Shown here piece after piece: positions 55,886-64,000 of a DNA stretch of 64,000 nt; position 1 is the stretch's first letter, and each line of letters opens with the position of its first letter. The stretch lies in NCBI GenBank assembly GCA_963921935.1, contig OY998180.1, forward strand, positions 62,574,551 to 62,638,550. Direction: 5' to 3'. The stretch comes from Galeruca laticollis. Its lineage: Eukaryota > Arthropoda > Insecta > Coleoptera > Chrysomelidae. The notes beneath the pieces are model-generated. The model ran no database searches. It was not told where the DNA came from and saw only the letters and a list, made by a program, of their open reading frames with translations. The translations under genes were made by a program, and so were the position numbers.

Positions 55886-56212
55886 CTACTGAAATAGAGT
55901 GGTAACCGCGGACATGCATGTTTCTGGCTCATTTTGCCTCATCAGCACGGCATAACTAAATAAGGATTCGAAATTTGGGAGCAAAGATGTTAATCGAAAC
56001 ATTGGAAAACACAAAATAACGGATTCCAGCAGGGAAACCAAACGCTCATTTGTGTCTTCAATTGGAAGATCCCGAGTTTTCAGGACATCAACCAACATCG
56101 ACACGGAGGCGCATATAGCCCCCCCGCCATGAACCTTCCGACCCATAGTAAATAACAAAGAAGATGTAGGAATATCGCGTGATATGTTAACAACAACAAC
56201 AAAGATATTCAT
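55886..56212 (-). CDS. Open frame of the 351-bp repeat, unit 1
   Basis: About 108 codons including MGRKVHGGGAICASVSMLVD and ending TTLFQ. Near-identical frames are open in units 2 and 3. No family recognised. The hammerhead core is inside the reading frame (AVLMRQNEPETCMSAV), which constrains its sequence, so openness need not mean translation. Confidence 0.3.
   Translation of the reverse strand: MNIFVVVVNISRDIPTSSLLFTMGRKVHGGGAICASVSMLVDVLKTRDLPIEDTNERLVSLLESVILCFPMFRLTSLLPNFESLFSYAVLMRQNEPETCMSAVTTLFQ
55906..55950 (-). ncRNA. Hammerhead ribozyme, unit 1
   Basis: On the minus strand: CCGTG, CTGATGA, stem II GGC-aaaatga-GCC, A, GAA, stem III ACAT-gc-ATGT, C, CGCGG. Predicted cleavage after the GTC triplet, between 55911 and 55910. 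All conserved core positions are present. Confidence 0.85.
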
Positions 56213-56236
56213 GGGTAATTCACGTAAAATAAAGGG

Positions 56237-56578
56237 CTACTGAAATAGAGTGGTAACCGCGGACATGCATGTTTCTGGCTCATTTTGCCTCATCAGCACG
56301 GCATAACCAAATAAGGATGTGAAATTTGGGAGCAAAGATGTTAATCGAAACATTGGAAAACACAAAATAACGGATTTCAGCAGGGAAACCAAACGTTCAT
56401 TTGTGTCTTCAATTGGAAGATCCCGAGTTTTCAGGACATCAACCAACATCGACACGGAGGCGCATATAGCCCCCCCGCCATGAACCTTCCGACCCATAGT
56501 ATATAACAAAGAAGATGTAGGAATATCGCGTGATATGTTAACAACAACAACAGAGATATTCATGGGTAATTCACGCAA
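56237..56578 (-). CDS. Open frame of the 351-bp repeat, unit 2
   Basis: 113 codons from an alternative start (TTG) through MGRKVHGGGAICAS to TTLFQ and a TAG stop. Because the repeat is 351 bp (117 codons), this frame stays in register from unit to unit, with only one stop per monomer. Confidence 0.3.
   Translation of the reverse strand: MRELPMNISVVVVNISRDIPTSSLLYTMGRKVHGGGAICASVSMLVDVLKTRDLPIEDTNERLVSLLKSVILCFPMFRLTSLLPNFTSLFGYAVLMRQNEPETCMSAVTTLFQ
56257..56301 (-). ncRNA. Hammerhead ribozyme, unit 2
   Basis: Sequence identical to the unit 1 ribozyme in core and stems, 351 bp away, so a transcript through both units would be cut into a 351-nt monomer. Confidence 0.85.
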
Positions 56579-56615
56579 AATAAAGGGCTACTGAAATAGA
56601 GTAGTAACCGCGGAC

Positions 56616-56903
56616 ATGCATGTTTCTTTGTTATTTACTATGGGTCGGAAGGTTCATGGCGGGGGGGGGGCTATATGCGCCTCCGTGTCGATGTTGGTTG
56701 ATGTCCTGAAAACTCGGGATCTTCCAATTGAAGACACAAATGAGCGTTTGGTTTCCCTACTGAAATCCGTTATTTTGTGTATTCCAATGTTTCGATTAAC
56801 ATCTTGGCTCCCAAATTTCACATCCTTATTTGGTTATGCCGTGCTGATGAGGCAAAATGAGCCAGAAACATGCATGTCCGCGGTTACCACTCTATTTCAG
56901 TAG
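56616..56903 (+). CDS. Open frame of the 351-bp repeat, unit 3
   Basis: Same protein in the inverted unit. The poly-G run has ten G instead of seven, adding one glycine without shifting the frame. Confidence 0.3.
   Translation: MHVSLLFTMGRKVHGGGGAICASVSMLVDVLKTRDLPIEDTNERLVSLLKSVILCIPMFRLTSWLPNFTSLFGYAVLMRQNEPETCMSAVTTLFQ
56839..56883 (+). ncRNA. Hammerhead ribozyme, unit 3 (inverted)
   Basis: Plus strand: stem I 5' strand CCGTG (56839-56843), CTGATGA (56844-56850), stem II GGC / GCC (56851-56863), GAAA (56865-56868), stem III ACAT / ATGT, GTC ending at 56878, stem I 3' strand CGCGG (56879-56883). Confidence 0.88.
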
Positions 56904-56984
56904 CCCTTTATTTTGCGTGAATTACCCATGAATATCTTTGTTGTTGTTGTTAACATATCACGCGATATTCCTACATCTTCTTTG

Positions 56985-56986
<2 letters not shown>

Positions 56987-57052
<66 letters not shown>
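56987..57052. repeat. (TA)n microsatellite
   Basis: Directly follows the end of the 351-bp repeat array. Confidence 0.95.
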
Positions 57053-57054
<2 letters not shown>

Positions 57055-57254
57055 TAATAACTTTTCATTTAAAATTCTATTCATTTTGTCAAAATGAAAA
57101 TTGATGAACTTGATTTGATAATTCAAGAAGAAATTAATTATTTACCAGACTTATTATATTCAGATAACTTAGAAAAATATTCTAGGAAATGAAAGAAAAG
57201 AAAATAATAATTAGAGAATTTATATCGTATCAGACATTCAAATAAAACCACCAA

Positions 57255-57640
57255 ATGATTTTGTATAGAATGATTTTTTTCTTAGGTTTTAACTAATCCT
57301 TTTGTTATTGGTCATTGGTCATCCAGAGACCAATTAATACTATCTCATGGTATACAAAATCACAAAGAATTCTCCAAGTTATTATACGAAAAAATTCGAG
57401 ACAAAAACGCTCAAGTTAAAGAAAAGATTATCAACAAAAAAATGTGAACAGAATTGACCCCCCATCATCTTCATACCAAGAAGCAGCATACATACAAACA
57501 AAATTTAGGGGTAAAAAACTACCAAAATATAAGAAAACTGAAATTATTAAAAACTCAGACACATTTTATAAACTAATAGAGGAATTTATCACAAAAATAT
57601 AATTAAAGAAACTAAAACTAATTCTAGCAAATTGTTACAG
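57255..57640 (+). pseudogene. Second errantivirus: integrase C-terminal tail
   Basis: Shifting frames read a fragment ending TKFRGKKLPKYKK (about 57498-57536), the C-terminal tail of a gypsy-group integrase just upstream of env. The catalytic core, gag and LTRs are not in this window. Stops are frequent. Confidence 0.5.
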
Positions 57641-57644
57641 CAAA

Positions 57645-58935
57645 ATGAAATTGATGATAATGGTAACTCTGTTCCTGGTTTTTCATACCAAATGTAGAAC
57701 CGAAGACATACAAGTTACCAAATTGAATAATAATAATCTAGGATTATGTGAGCTTATTTATACTAAACATACTATCATATATTATATAAATTTAAAAGAA
57801 ATTAGTAAACAAATAGAAACTATTAAACAATATTTCTACATGTTAAGAAATAGTTTAGTAGAAGCTAATGCGACAAACCCTATTTCATACCATAATTTGG
57901 CTGAGCAAATGATGGAAAGTATGTACGAAAAGTTTAATCAAAACATTGGAAAGAAAATCAAAAAACATTTACCCTCATACTAGAGCAAAAAGACTATTAA
58001 TAAACGCTGTTGGAAAAATTGATGAATGGCTTTTTGGTACTCTTGATTCAGATGATGAAGAGAGGTACGATAACGCGATAAATATTAGATAAGATAAGAA
58101 ATTAATCGATCATTATAATAAATCAATGACTACCTTAAAGCAAAATCAAGATAATTTGGAAAAGTTACATATATCGATAGAAATTAAAATAATAACCTTA
58201 AATAATTTTATCACCATTTATAGCAAAATTTCACAGATTATTCTGGATTGTCAAAGTTTAATGACGTTAATTGATAATACTGAAAACTCCATTACATTTT
58301 CCAATATAAATTCGATTCAAAGGTCAGTGATTTCAAATTCAAGAAATTGTAGAAATGATAAAGTATTTGCATACAATATATGAAGAACAAATTCCAAATT
58401 TCAATAATATTTTAATATACTATCTATTTTTGGGTTCCCAAGTAACTTTTTCCAAATCCAAAATAATTTTTGCTATCCATGTACCTATCCTGAAATCTAA
58501 AACTGCAGAATTTTACCACTTATACCCCATTATTCAAAATCACAAAGTACTTATCTCATTACAACCTTACTTGGCAAAAACTCTGGAAGAAGTCATTTCA
58601 ATAAAAGAAGAGTGTCCGATGTTAAAAGAAAATTATTACTGTCAACATGAAATGAAAACAAGAGACAATTGTACTATGGAAATATTAAACGGCCATTCTC
58701 CTACGAACTGCTATGCTAACGATCCTCACCTTCAAGAAACCATAATAGAACAAGCTACTAATAATGAAGTTCTAATTATTCCCAATTCAGCCATATAAAT
58801 ATTAACAAAATGTACTTCCGATCAATATTTGGAAATTAATCATCCATCAATCATCCGAATTCCAGAAGATTGCAAGATTCAAGTTGGAGAAGAAATATTT
58901 TCAACCAACATCAGTAGTGTAGCTAAGAGGGTTTC
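57645..58935 (+). pseudogene. env: Second errantivirus envelope (F-type), decayed
   Basis: Starts MKLMIMVTLFLVFHTKC, a good signal peptide. The surface-subunit region follows to about 57980, then a basic RAKR-like cleavage site (about 57995) in the next frame and a fusion-peptide-like segment ending DEERYDNAINI (about 58085). The helical stem is at 58126-58380, and the cysteine-bearing ectodomain is open at 58355-58798 (ECPMLKENYYCQHEMKTRD). A last piece runs to about 58930, where the SINE-like repeat begins, so the transmembrane segment is lost. Several frameshifts. Same family as the env at 37160-39088 but clearly diverged. Confidence 0.78.
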
Positions 58936-59240
58936 ACTCCACTACTTCGAAAAATGTCCGCTAAGCGACGGTGGCGCTGGTCTTGTTGGCGCTGTCGGCG
59001 GTGTCGTCCATTTTTTATCCAGTCGGCCATTTTTTATCCGTCGGCCATTGGATTTCGCTAGATGGCGCATTTATACAGATTTCTTTTTTTTTAGATGTCT
59101 GTGTGTCGTCCATTTTTTATCCGGTAAATTTGTGCATGACGTCACCGAAAAATTTTTTTGCCCCGAGTGAGATTCGAGCCCACTACCTCATCGTTCCCAG
59201 CCTACACCGCTACATGTATGCTATGAGGGTTCCAATGTAT
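58935..59240 (-). mobile_element. tRNA-derived SINE-like repeat
   Basis: On the minus strand an A box-like TAGCGGTGTAGG (59212-59201) and a B box-like GGCTCGAATC (59180-59171) stand at tRNA-like spacing, followed by a body with three copies of GGATAAAAAATGG plus CGAC or similar. It interrupts the envelope fossil. RNA polymerase III promoters of this form are diagnostic of SINEs. No poly-A tail or target duplication could be fixed. Confidence 0.55.
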
Positions 59241-59534
59241 TTCATTTTTGAAATTTACCAGTATAAGATATTATAAGGGAGTCTGATTTCATCAATACTC
59301 CTTTGTACTAATATCGTTTCAGTCGCTGGAACATGTGAATCAAAACCAATGTGTCAAGCAGGTGAATCAGAATCCTTCATAAGTAGGTAATCATAGAAAA
59401 ATCGCATATTATTTTTAGTGACAATCTTAAGGATTTTGATTGGGACATCTAAATTTCAGAATGAAAAGTGATGGCTTCGATCGACATACGAGTGTAAAAG
59501 TGTATTTTTATCTCAATAATATACAAAACACCCT
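59241..59534. other. Unassigned sequence
   Basis: Nothing recognised. Confidence 0.4.
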
Positions 59535-59860
59535 TGTGTATTTTCTTTATATACAGGGTGTAGTCATAAAAGATGCAATTTATTACAGGGTGTAGTCATA
59601 AAAGATGTGATTTTACACAGAGTATAGTCATAAAGATACTGAATTTTTTATACAGGGTGTGATCATAAAAGATGCCATTTGTCTTTATATACAGGGTGTA
59701 GTTAAAAAAGATGTGATGTTAATATATACAGAGTGTAGTCATAAAAGAAGCGTAGTCATAAAAAGATGCAATTTTATACAGAGTGTAGTCATAAAGATAC
59801 CGTATTTTTTATATACACAGGTCGTAGTCATAAAAATACCGTATTTTTCATAAAAGATGC
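59535..59860. repeat. Minisatellite of TACAGGGTGTAGTCATAAAAGATG-type units
   Basis: About eight degenerate units of 30-55 bp, each with (TA)TACAG(G/A)GTGTAGTCATAAA followed by GATGC or GATACC and a T-rich link. Confidence 0.85.
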
Positions 59861-59967
59861 CACAGGGTATATAAAGATAAGGGCGTTACAATGAATCTCT
59901 GCTATTATTGCTTGAATTTTCATCGAACAAACCGCATTGGTAGATTATTTTTACATACAGGATGTTA

Positions 59968-60145
59968 CTAGAACGACAACGATAACCACAACATTAACGA
60001 TAACAACAACGATGACAACGATGACAGCGACGACAACGATAACGAGGACAACGACGACAACGACAACGATGGCAACGATGACAACGACGACAACGACAAC
60101 GATGACACCGACAACAACGACGACGACGACAACGACAGCAAATCC
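59968..60145. repeat. (AAC/GAC)n trinucleotide repeat
   Basis: Imperfect ACA/ACG/ATG triplet run. The threonine-rich and serine/leucine-rich open frames across it are by-products. Confidence 0.95.
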
Positions 60146-61333
60146 ACTTTATTCAACAACAGACGACACCCAAAGCTTTTGCATGCTTTGAGATTTGTTG
60201 CTCGTACGACTACATTATAGTAAAATATGCCGTGACTTATTATATTATTAGACGGATAACACACATCAGAAGTCTATCAGACAGATAGCAGAGGGTTATC
60301 AGAATGGATAACAAACACACCTCAGACTCACATCAGTTTGACTGTGCTAGTACTAACAAATTTACTGCAACATTCGGTTTATATGAATTATTTTCCAGGA
60401 AACAAACAAAAGAGCAACACATTTGCAGATACTGGTATTAACGGATATCCATCGTGATAGGAGAAGACATCTAAGATATCAGGCTTGCCCCCAAGTAAAT
60501 TAATATAATTAAGCCGCTCTTCAAAAAAGAATGCTACGCTAATAGAAAAATCTTGAAGCAATGATTTCACAACTTTGTCATACACTGAATGTCATTTTTA
60601 TTATAGATGCAGTGAAACAAGGAGCCAACTTTACCACTTAGGCAGAGGGGCAGCAGACACACATCACAAGGTTAGCACACATACACCACAGAGGCACCAG
60701 ACATTCACCACCGTTATACGTTTAACATTTTTTGGCTTCAAACAGTACTCTTCGATACAAAATATCAGGAATCTTGTATTTCCGAATTTCATTATGAATC
60801 ACCCCAAATATTTAGAGGGACGTATGATACTGATGGCGATATTGATGATTTTCATAGACATTATAGCTATTTATAATTTAATCACTTAATATAATTCAGC
60901 CGCTCTTCAAAAAGAATGCTATGCTGATAGAAAAATCTTGAAGCAATAATTTCACAACTTAGAGGTACAGTTTTATTGAATATTACTTTTCGTTAAAATA
61001 GCTATTCTGAAATATTGGTATAATTTTAAACCACCAATTATTATACCAAAATGTGATAACACTTTCCATAACTTGATTATAAAAATAAGAATTTTACTAT
61101 TGGAACCCACAAAATGTTATTCAAATATTGTGATTTGTCGGTATAAGAGAGAGAAATTACGGTCGACGGGCAGGTAACATTTTATCTGAAAAATAACAAT
61201 GACATTCTCGGAGTCTCGAATCACCCGCTATGTGTTACATAAATTAGGTTCATAACAGTATACTAAGATTTCTTGAATACACGATGTTAAAAATATATTT
61301 GCATCATTATTCTGCGGGGGATATCTACGTGAA
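60146..61333. other. Unassigned stretch with a direct repeat
   Basis: A block of about 70 bp with GCCGCTCTTCAAAAA..GAATGCTA and ATAGAAAAATCTTGAAGCAA occurs at 60512-60580 and again at 60898-60960 in the same orientation. No gene recognised. Confidence 0.55.
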
Positions 61334-62106
61334 TATACGAGGTATGTTATGATTAAAATTGATATATACATGGGGTGTTTGTAATTATTAAGACTGTAGA
61401 AATATGCAGATATAAAAGTTAATGACATACACACAGTTTAGTAGTAGTATTTTAATTGGGGTGTCTACGTAAATTATAACAAATATATGTCCGAATATGA
61501 TACTGAGAAACCATCAACGTACATACTCTATACAGAAGCGAATAATTTGTATGAGGAGGCAATGTATGAGCATTTACAGTACGATGACCTCGAAAATGAT
61601 AATGAAAAATAATGTAGAGTTTTTAAAATCCATTACAGATGATTCTCCAGAAAGTTATATTCTCCAAATTGATTTGACGTATCATATCAATTTGCAAAAT
61701 CTACATAAAGACTGTGCTCCGAACACCGCAAACCCCACGGCTCAAAATTAGCAAGATTATTGACCACCGTACACGATTGAAAGAGTGTTATAGGTACTTT
61801 ACATTATAGGAATTTAAAGCAGACATTAGAACATTGGTTAGTATTGAAAAAAGTTCACAAAGTTTTGAAATTCAAACAATCCACATGTCTAAAACGATAC
61901 ATCGAATTTAACAATCAATTGAGGACTTAAGCTGTGAGCGACTTTGAAAAAAGATTTACGGATGAACAATGCTGTGTTTGAAAATGCAAGGAATGTATAT
62001 GCAAACATAGAATTTGTATCTTCCCATGATGGTCGTTATGGTGCTACAAATCTCATTTCTAGTCTGCGGTATCGCAATTGAACAATTTTCAATGATGATC
62101 CGACTA
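61334..62106. repeat. Direct tandem duplication, unit 1
   Basis: Starts TATACGAGGTATGTTATGAT and is repeated from 62107 at a spacing of 773 bp with scattered substitutions and small indels. It contains family B DNA polymerase sequence. Confidence 0.88.
61480..62100 (+). pseudogene. Protein-primed family B DNA polymerase fragment, duplicated copy
   Basis: The mutated sequence reads PSTYILYTEANNLYE (about 61512), then an RNLKQTLEHWLVLKKVHKVLKF-like block (about 61810) and YIEFNNQLRT (about 61905), then DFEKRF. These are the palm and following region of DNA_pol_B_2-type polymerases, found in Maverick/Polinton elements and related insect viruses. It stops at the duplication boundary. Confidence 0.65.
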
Positions 62107-62872
62107 TATACGAGGTATGTTATGATTAAAATTGATATATACATGAGGTGTTTGTAATTATTAAGACTGTAGAAATATGTAGATATAAAAGTTAATGACA
62201 CACACACAGTTTAGTAGTAGTATTTTGATTGGGGTGTCTAATTAAATTATAACAAATATATGTCTGAATATGATACTGAGAAACCATCAACTTACATACA
62301 CTATACAGAAGCGAATAATTTGTATGAGGCAATGTATGTACGATGACCTCGAAAATGATATTGAAAAATGATGTGGAGTTTATAAAATCCATTACAGATA
62401 ATTCTCCAGAAAGTTATATTCTCCAAGTTGATTTGACGTATCATATCAATTTGCATAATCTACATGAAGATTGTGCTCCGAACACCGCAAACCCCACGGC
62501 TCAAAATTGGCAAAACTAATGACCACTGTACACGATTAAAAGAGTGTTATAGGTACTTTACATTATAGGAATTTAAGGCAGACATTAGAACATTGGTTGG
62601 TATTGAAAACAGTTCACAAAGTTTTGAAATTTGAACAATCCACATGTCTAAAACGATACATCGAATTAAACAATCAATTGAGGACTTAAGCTGTGAGCGA
62701 CTTTGAAAAAAGATTTACGGATGAACAATGCTGTGTTTGAAAATGCAAGGAATGTATATGCAAACATAGAATTTGTATCTTCCCATGATGGTCTTTATGG
62801 TGCTACAAATCTCATTTCTAGTCCGCGTTATCGCAATAGAACAATTTTCAATGATGATCCGACTCTAAGGAC
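62107..62872. repeat. Direct tandem duplication, unit 2
   Basis: Second copy of 61334-62106, ending at the shared GATGATCCGACT, after which unit 2 alone continues into the rest of the polymerase. Confidence 0.88.
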
Positions 62873-63470
62873 AATTAAAAAATCTGCATTTTCAATAAAC
62901 CAATGAATGTGGATATGGAAATTCTCGATATTTCCAAAACTGGAATGTATGGCTTTCACTATAATTTTATGCTTCCAACAATGGGAGTAGACAATTGTAA
63001 GCTATTGTACACCAACACTAACAGTTTTGCTTACCAACTTACTTGTATCGATGCATATAAACATTTAATTGACGCAAACATTGACAAATTTGATACATAA
63101 GACTACTACACTAATAATCCACACAATATACCTAGAGGTAATGAAAAGTATTATGCGTAATGAAAGATGAGTCTAATGAACGAATCATCACACATTTCGT
63201 TGGTCCAAAATGTACGGTTACAAAGTTCAGTATGGGGGTAAAGTCGTTAAAGAGTATTAAAAAATGTGTAGTAAAAAATAACTTTTGATGATTATGTCGA
63301 TTGCATGAAAAATTGGAAACAGATGACAATTACTCAAAATACGATACGTTCCTTTGTCCATAATGTGTATAGTGTTGAACAAACTAAAATCGCGTTGAGT
63401 CCTCACGATGATAAAAGGAAGTTACTTCATAATTCTTTAGATACACTTCCGTGGGGAATAGTATAATTTT
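62258..63470 (+). pseudogene. Protein-primed family B DNA polymerase fragment, longer copy
   Basis: Repeats the above and continues: NNAVFENARNVYANIEFV (about 62706-62770), DISKTGMYGFHYNFM (about 62921), then KLLYTNTNSF (about 62998-63027), which is the catalytic motif C with both aspartates changed to asparagine. It goes on to IALSPHDDKRKLLHNSLDTLPWG, the conserved end, finishing near 63463. Frameshifts and stops are numerous. The source could be a Maverick/Polinton or an integrated virus; no integrase, capsid or terminal repeat was seen to decide. Confidence 0.75.
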
Positions 63471-64000
63471 TAGGAATGACTACAACTACAAGATAATTGC
63501 ATTAAAAACATAACTACAATTCTAACTTTTATAACTGAAGTTCATTTAGCACATAATTTATTATTAAAATATCGCTCATCATTGAAAGAAGCAGATGATG
63601 ATTATAAATTTTGTGATTGGTGTCACCAGCATCATATTAGAAATTTGATTCTAAGTCAATGCTGCTGTCATATCGTTAATGCGATACAGGGCGTTGATTT
63701 GTTATTTCAACTTCAATGTTTCATAACTCGGTTTGCAGTGCCGGAATGAATGGAAATATTGCTAATGATTTAGGTTTGTGTTTAGGATATAAAAGATTTC
63801 TAGCATTTTTATATACAAGATATAGTCAAAAAGATGTTGCTTGTTTATGTAGAAAATCAATTTTAATATTTGTGACATCAGAGCGGGTACATTTTGCATT
63901 AATATTTCAAAATGTGTAACTTCACAGTGATAGAACTTTGCAACAAATTGATGAAATTATAAATTCCTTAAACAAAATTCAAACATTTTCAAACAAAATA
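63471..64000. other. Unassigned right edge of the window
   Basis: A frame at 63716-63919 encodes CSAGMNGNIANDLGLCLGYK and similar, without a recognised family. It may belong to the same element as the polymerase. Confidence 0.35.

Larger units (their letters stand above)
55841..56985. repeat. 351-bp hammerhead repeat array (retrozyme-like)
   Basis: Two and a fraction units in minus orientation (55841-56617) with a period of exactly 351 bp (the CCGCG boxes lie at 55906, 56257 and 56608), then one complete unit in plus orientation (56618-56985). Both outer ends abut (TA)n tracts. Each complete unit contains a hammerhead ribozyme and a long open frame. The size, tandem arrangement and type I hammerhead fit animal retrozymes: non-coding retroelements whose RNA self-cleaves into unit-length circles. 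Confidence 0.85.

Noticed and set aside
55841..56985. The 351-bp repeats as a CRISPR array or ordinary satellite
   Set aside because: Units are full-length repeats without spacers, in a eukaryotic context; the hammerhead and inverted unit make plain satellite an incomplete description.
59160..59240. A functional tRNA gene on the minus strand
   Set aside because: A and B boxes are tRNA-like but no acceptor stem or anticodon arm closes around them; SINE head is the better reading.
59937..60264. Threonine-rich and serine/leucine-rich open frames on opposite strands
   Set aside because: Both are readings of the trinucleotide repeat at 59968-60145.

Overview
The window looks like transposon-dense, AT-rich insect nuclear DNA. 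I could not identify a single host gene. Almost every recognisable coding block belongs to a mobile element: insect retroviruses (errantiviruses) with an F-type envelope gene, BEL/Pao, P element with a THAP finger, hAT, piggyBac, Harbinger, Tc1/mariner-like, Helitron, a Crypton-like tyrosine recombinase, Penelope-like elements and two clades of non-LTR elements. This mix, plus many (TA)n tracts, suggests an arthropod with a large repeat-rich genome, perhaps a beetle. The species is a guess.

Layout. 0.9-1.4 kb: a non-LTR ORF1 scrap (-). 4.7-5.9 kb: a decayed Tc1-like transposase. 6.5-19.4 kb: an old RNase-H-bearing non-LTR element, interrupted by a CR1-like element (8.5-13.2 kb) and, further on, by a hAT element (15301-19279, perfect 8-bp target duplication) that itself carries a 1042-bp Helitron (16241-17282). 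19.4-22.4 kb: nothing recognised. 23.2-27 kb: Harbinger remnants abutting a 5'-truncated BEL/Pao pol with its LTR. 27.9-30.9 kb: two Penelope-like copies head to head, forming a long inverted repeat. 32.3-33.4 kb: a mariner-like transposase fossil (-). 33.7-46.3 kb: a four-level nest, in which a P/THAP element is split by a Crypton-like tyrosine recombinase, that by a complete errantivirus (36851-44895), and that by a Penelope-like fragment. 46701-50601: a complete Tc1/mariner-like element with terminal inverted repeats, TA duplication and an intron. 52.3-54.5 kb: an internally deleted piggyBac-like element with a second 5' end facing it. 55.8-57 kb: three 351-bp repeats. 57.3-58.9 kb: a second errantivirus pol/env fossil. 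Then come a SINE-like repeat, a minisatellite, a trinucleotide tract and a tandemly duplicated family B DNA polymerase fossil (61.3-63.5 kb).

Most interesting signal: the 351-bp repeats at 55.8-57.0 kb each carry what looks like a complete type I hammerhead ribozyme (CTGATGA core, closed stem II, GAAA, 4-bp stem III, GTC cleavage triplet, 5-bp stem I). This is the architecture of animal retrozymes, whose RNAs are cut and circularised. The Penelope-like elements in the same window carry hammerhead-like tails, and both kinds of element sit against (TA)n tracts. This fits the idea that Penelope-type reverse transcriptase mobilises such repeats. The 351-nt unit is also an exact multiple of three and holds a 116-codon open frame.
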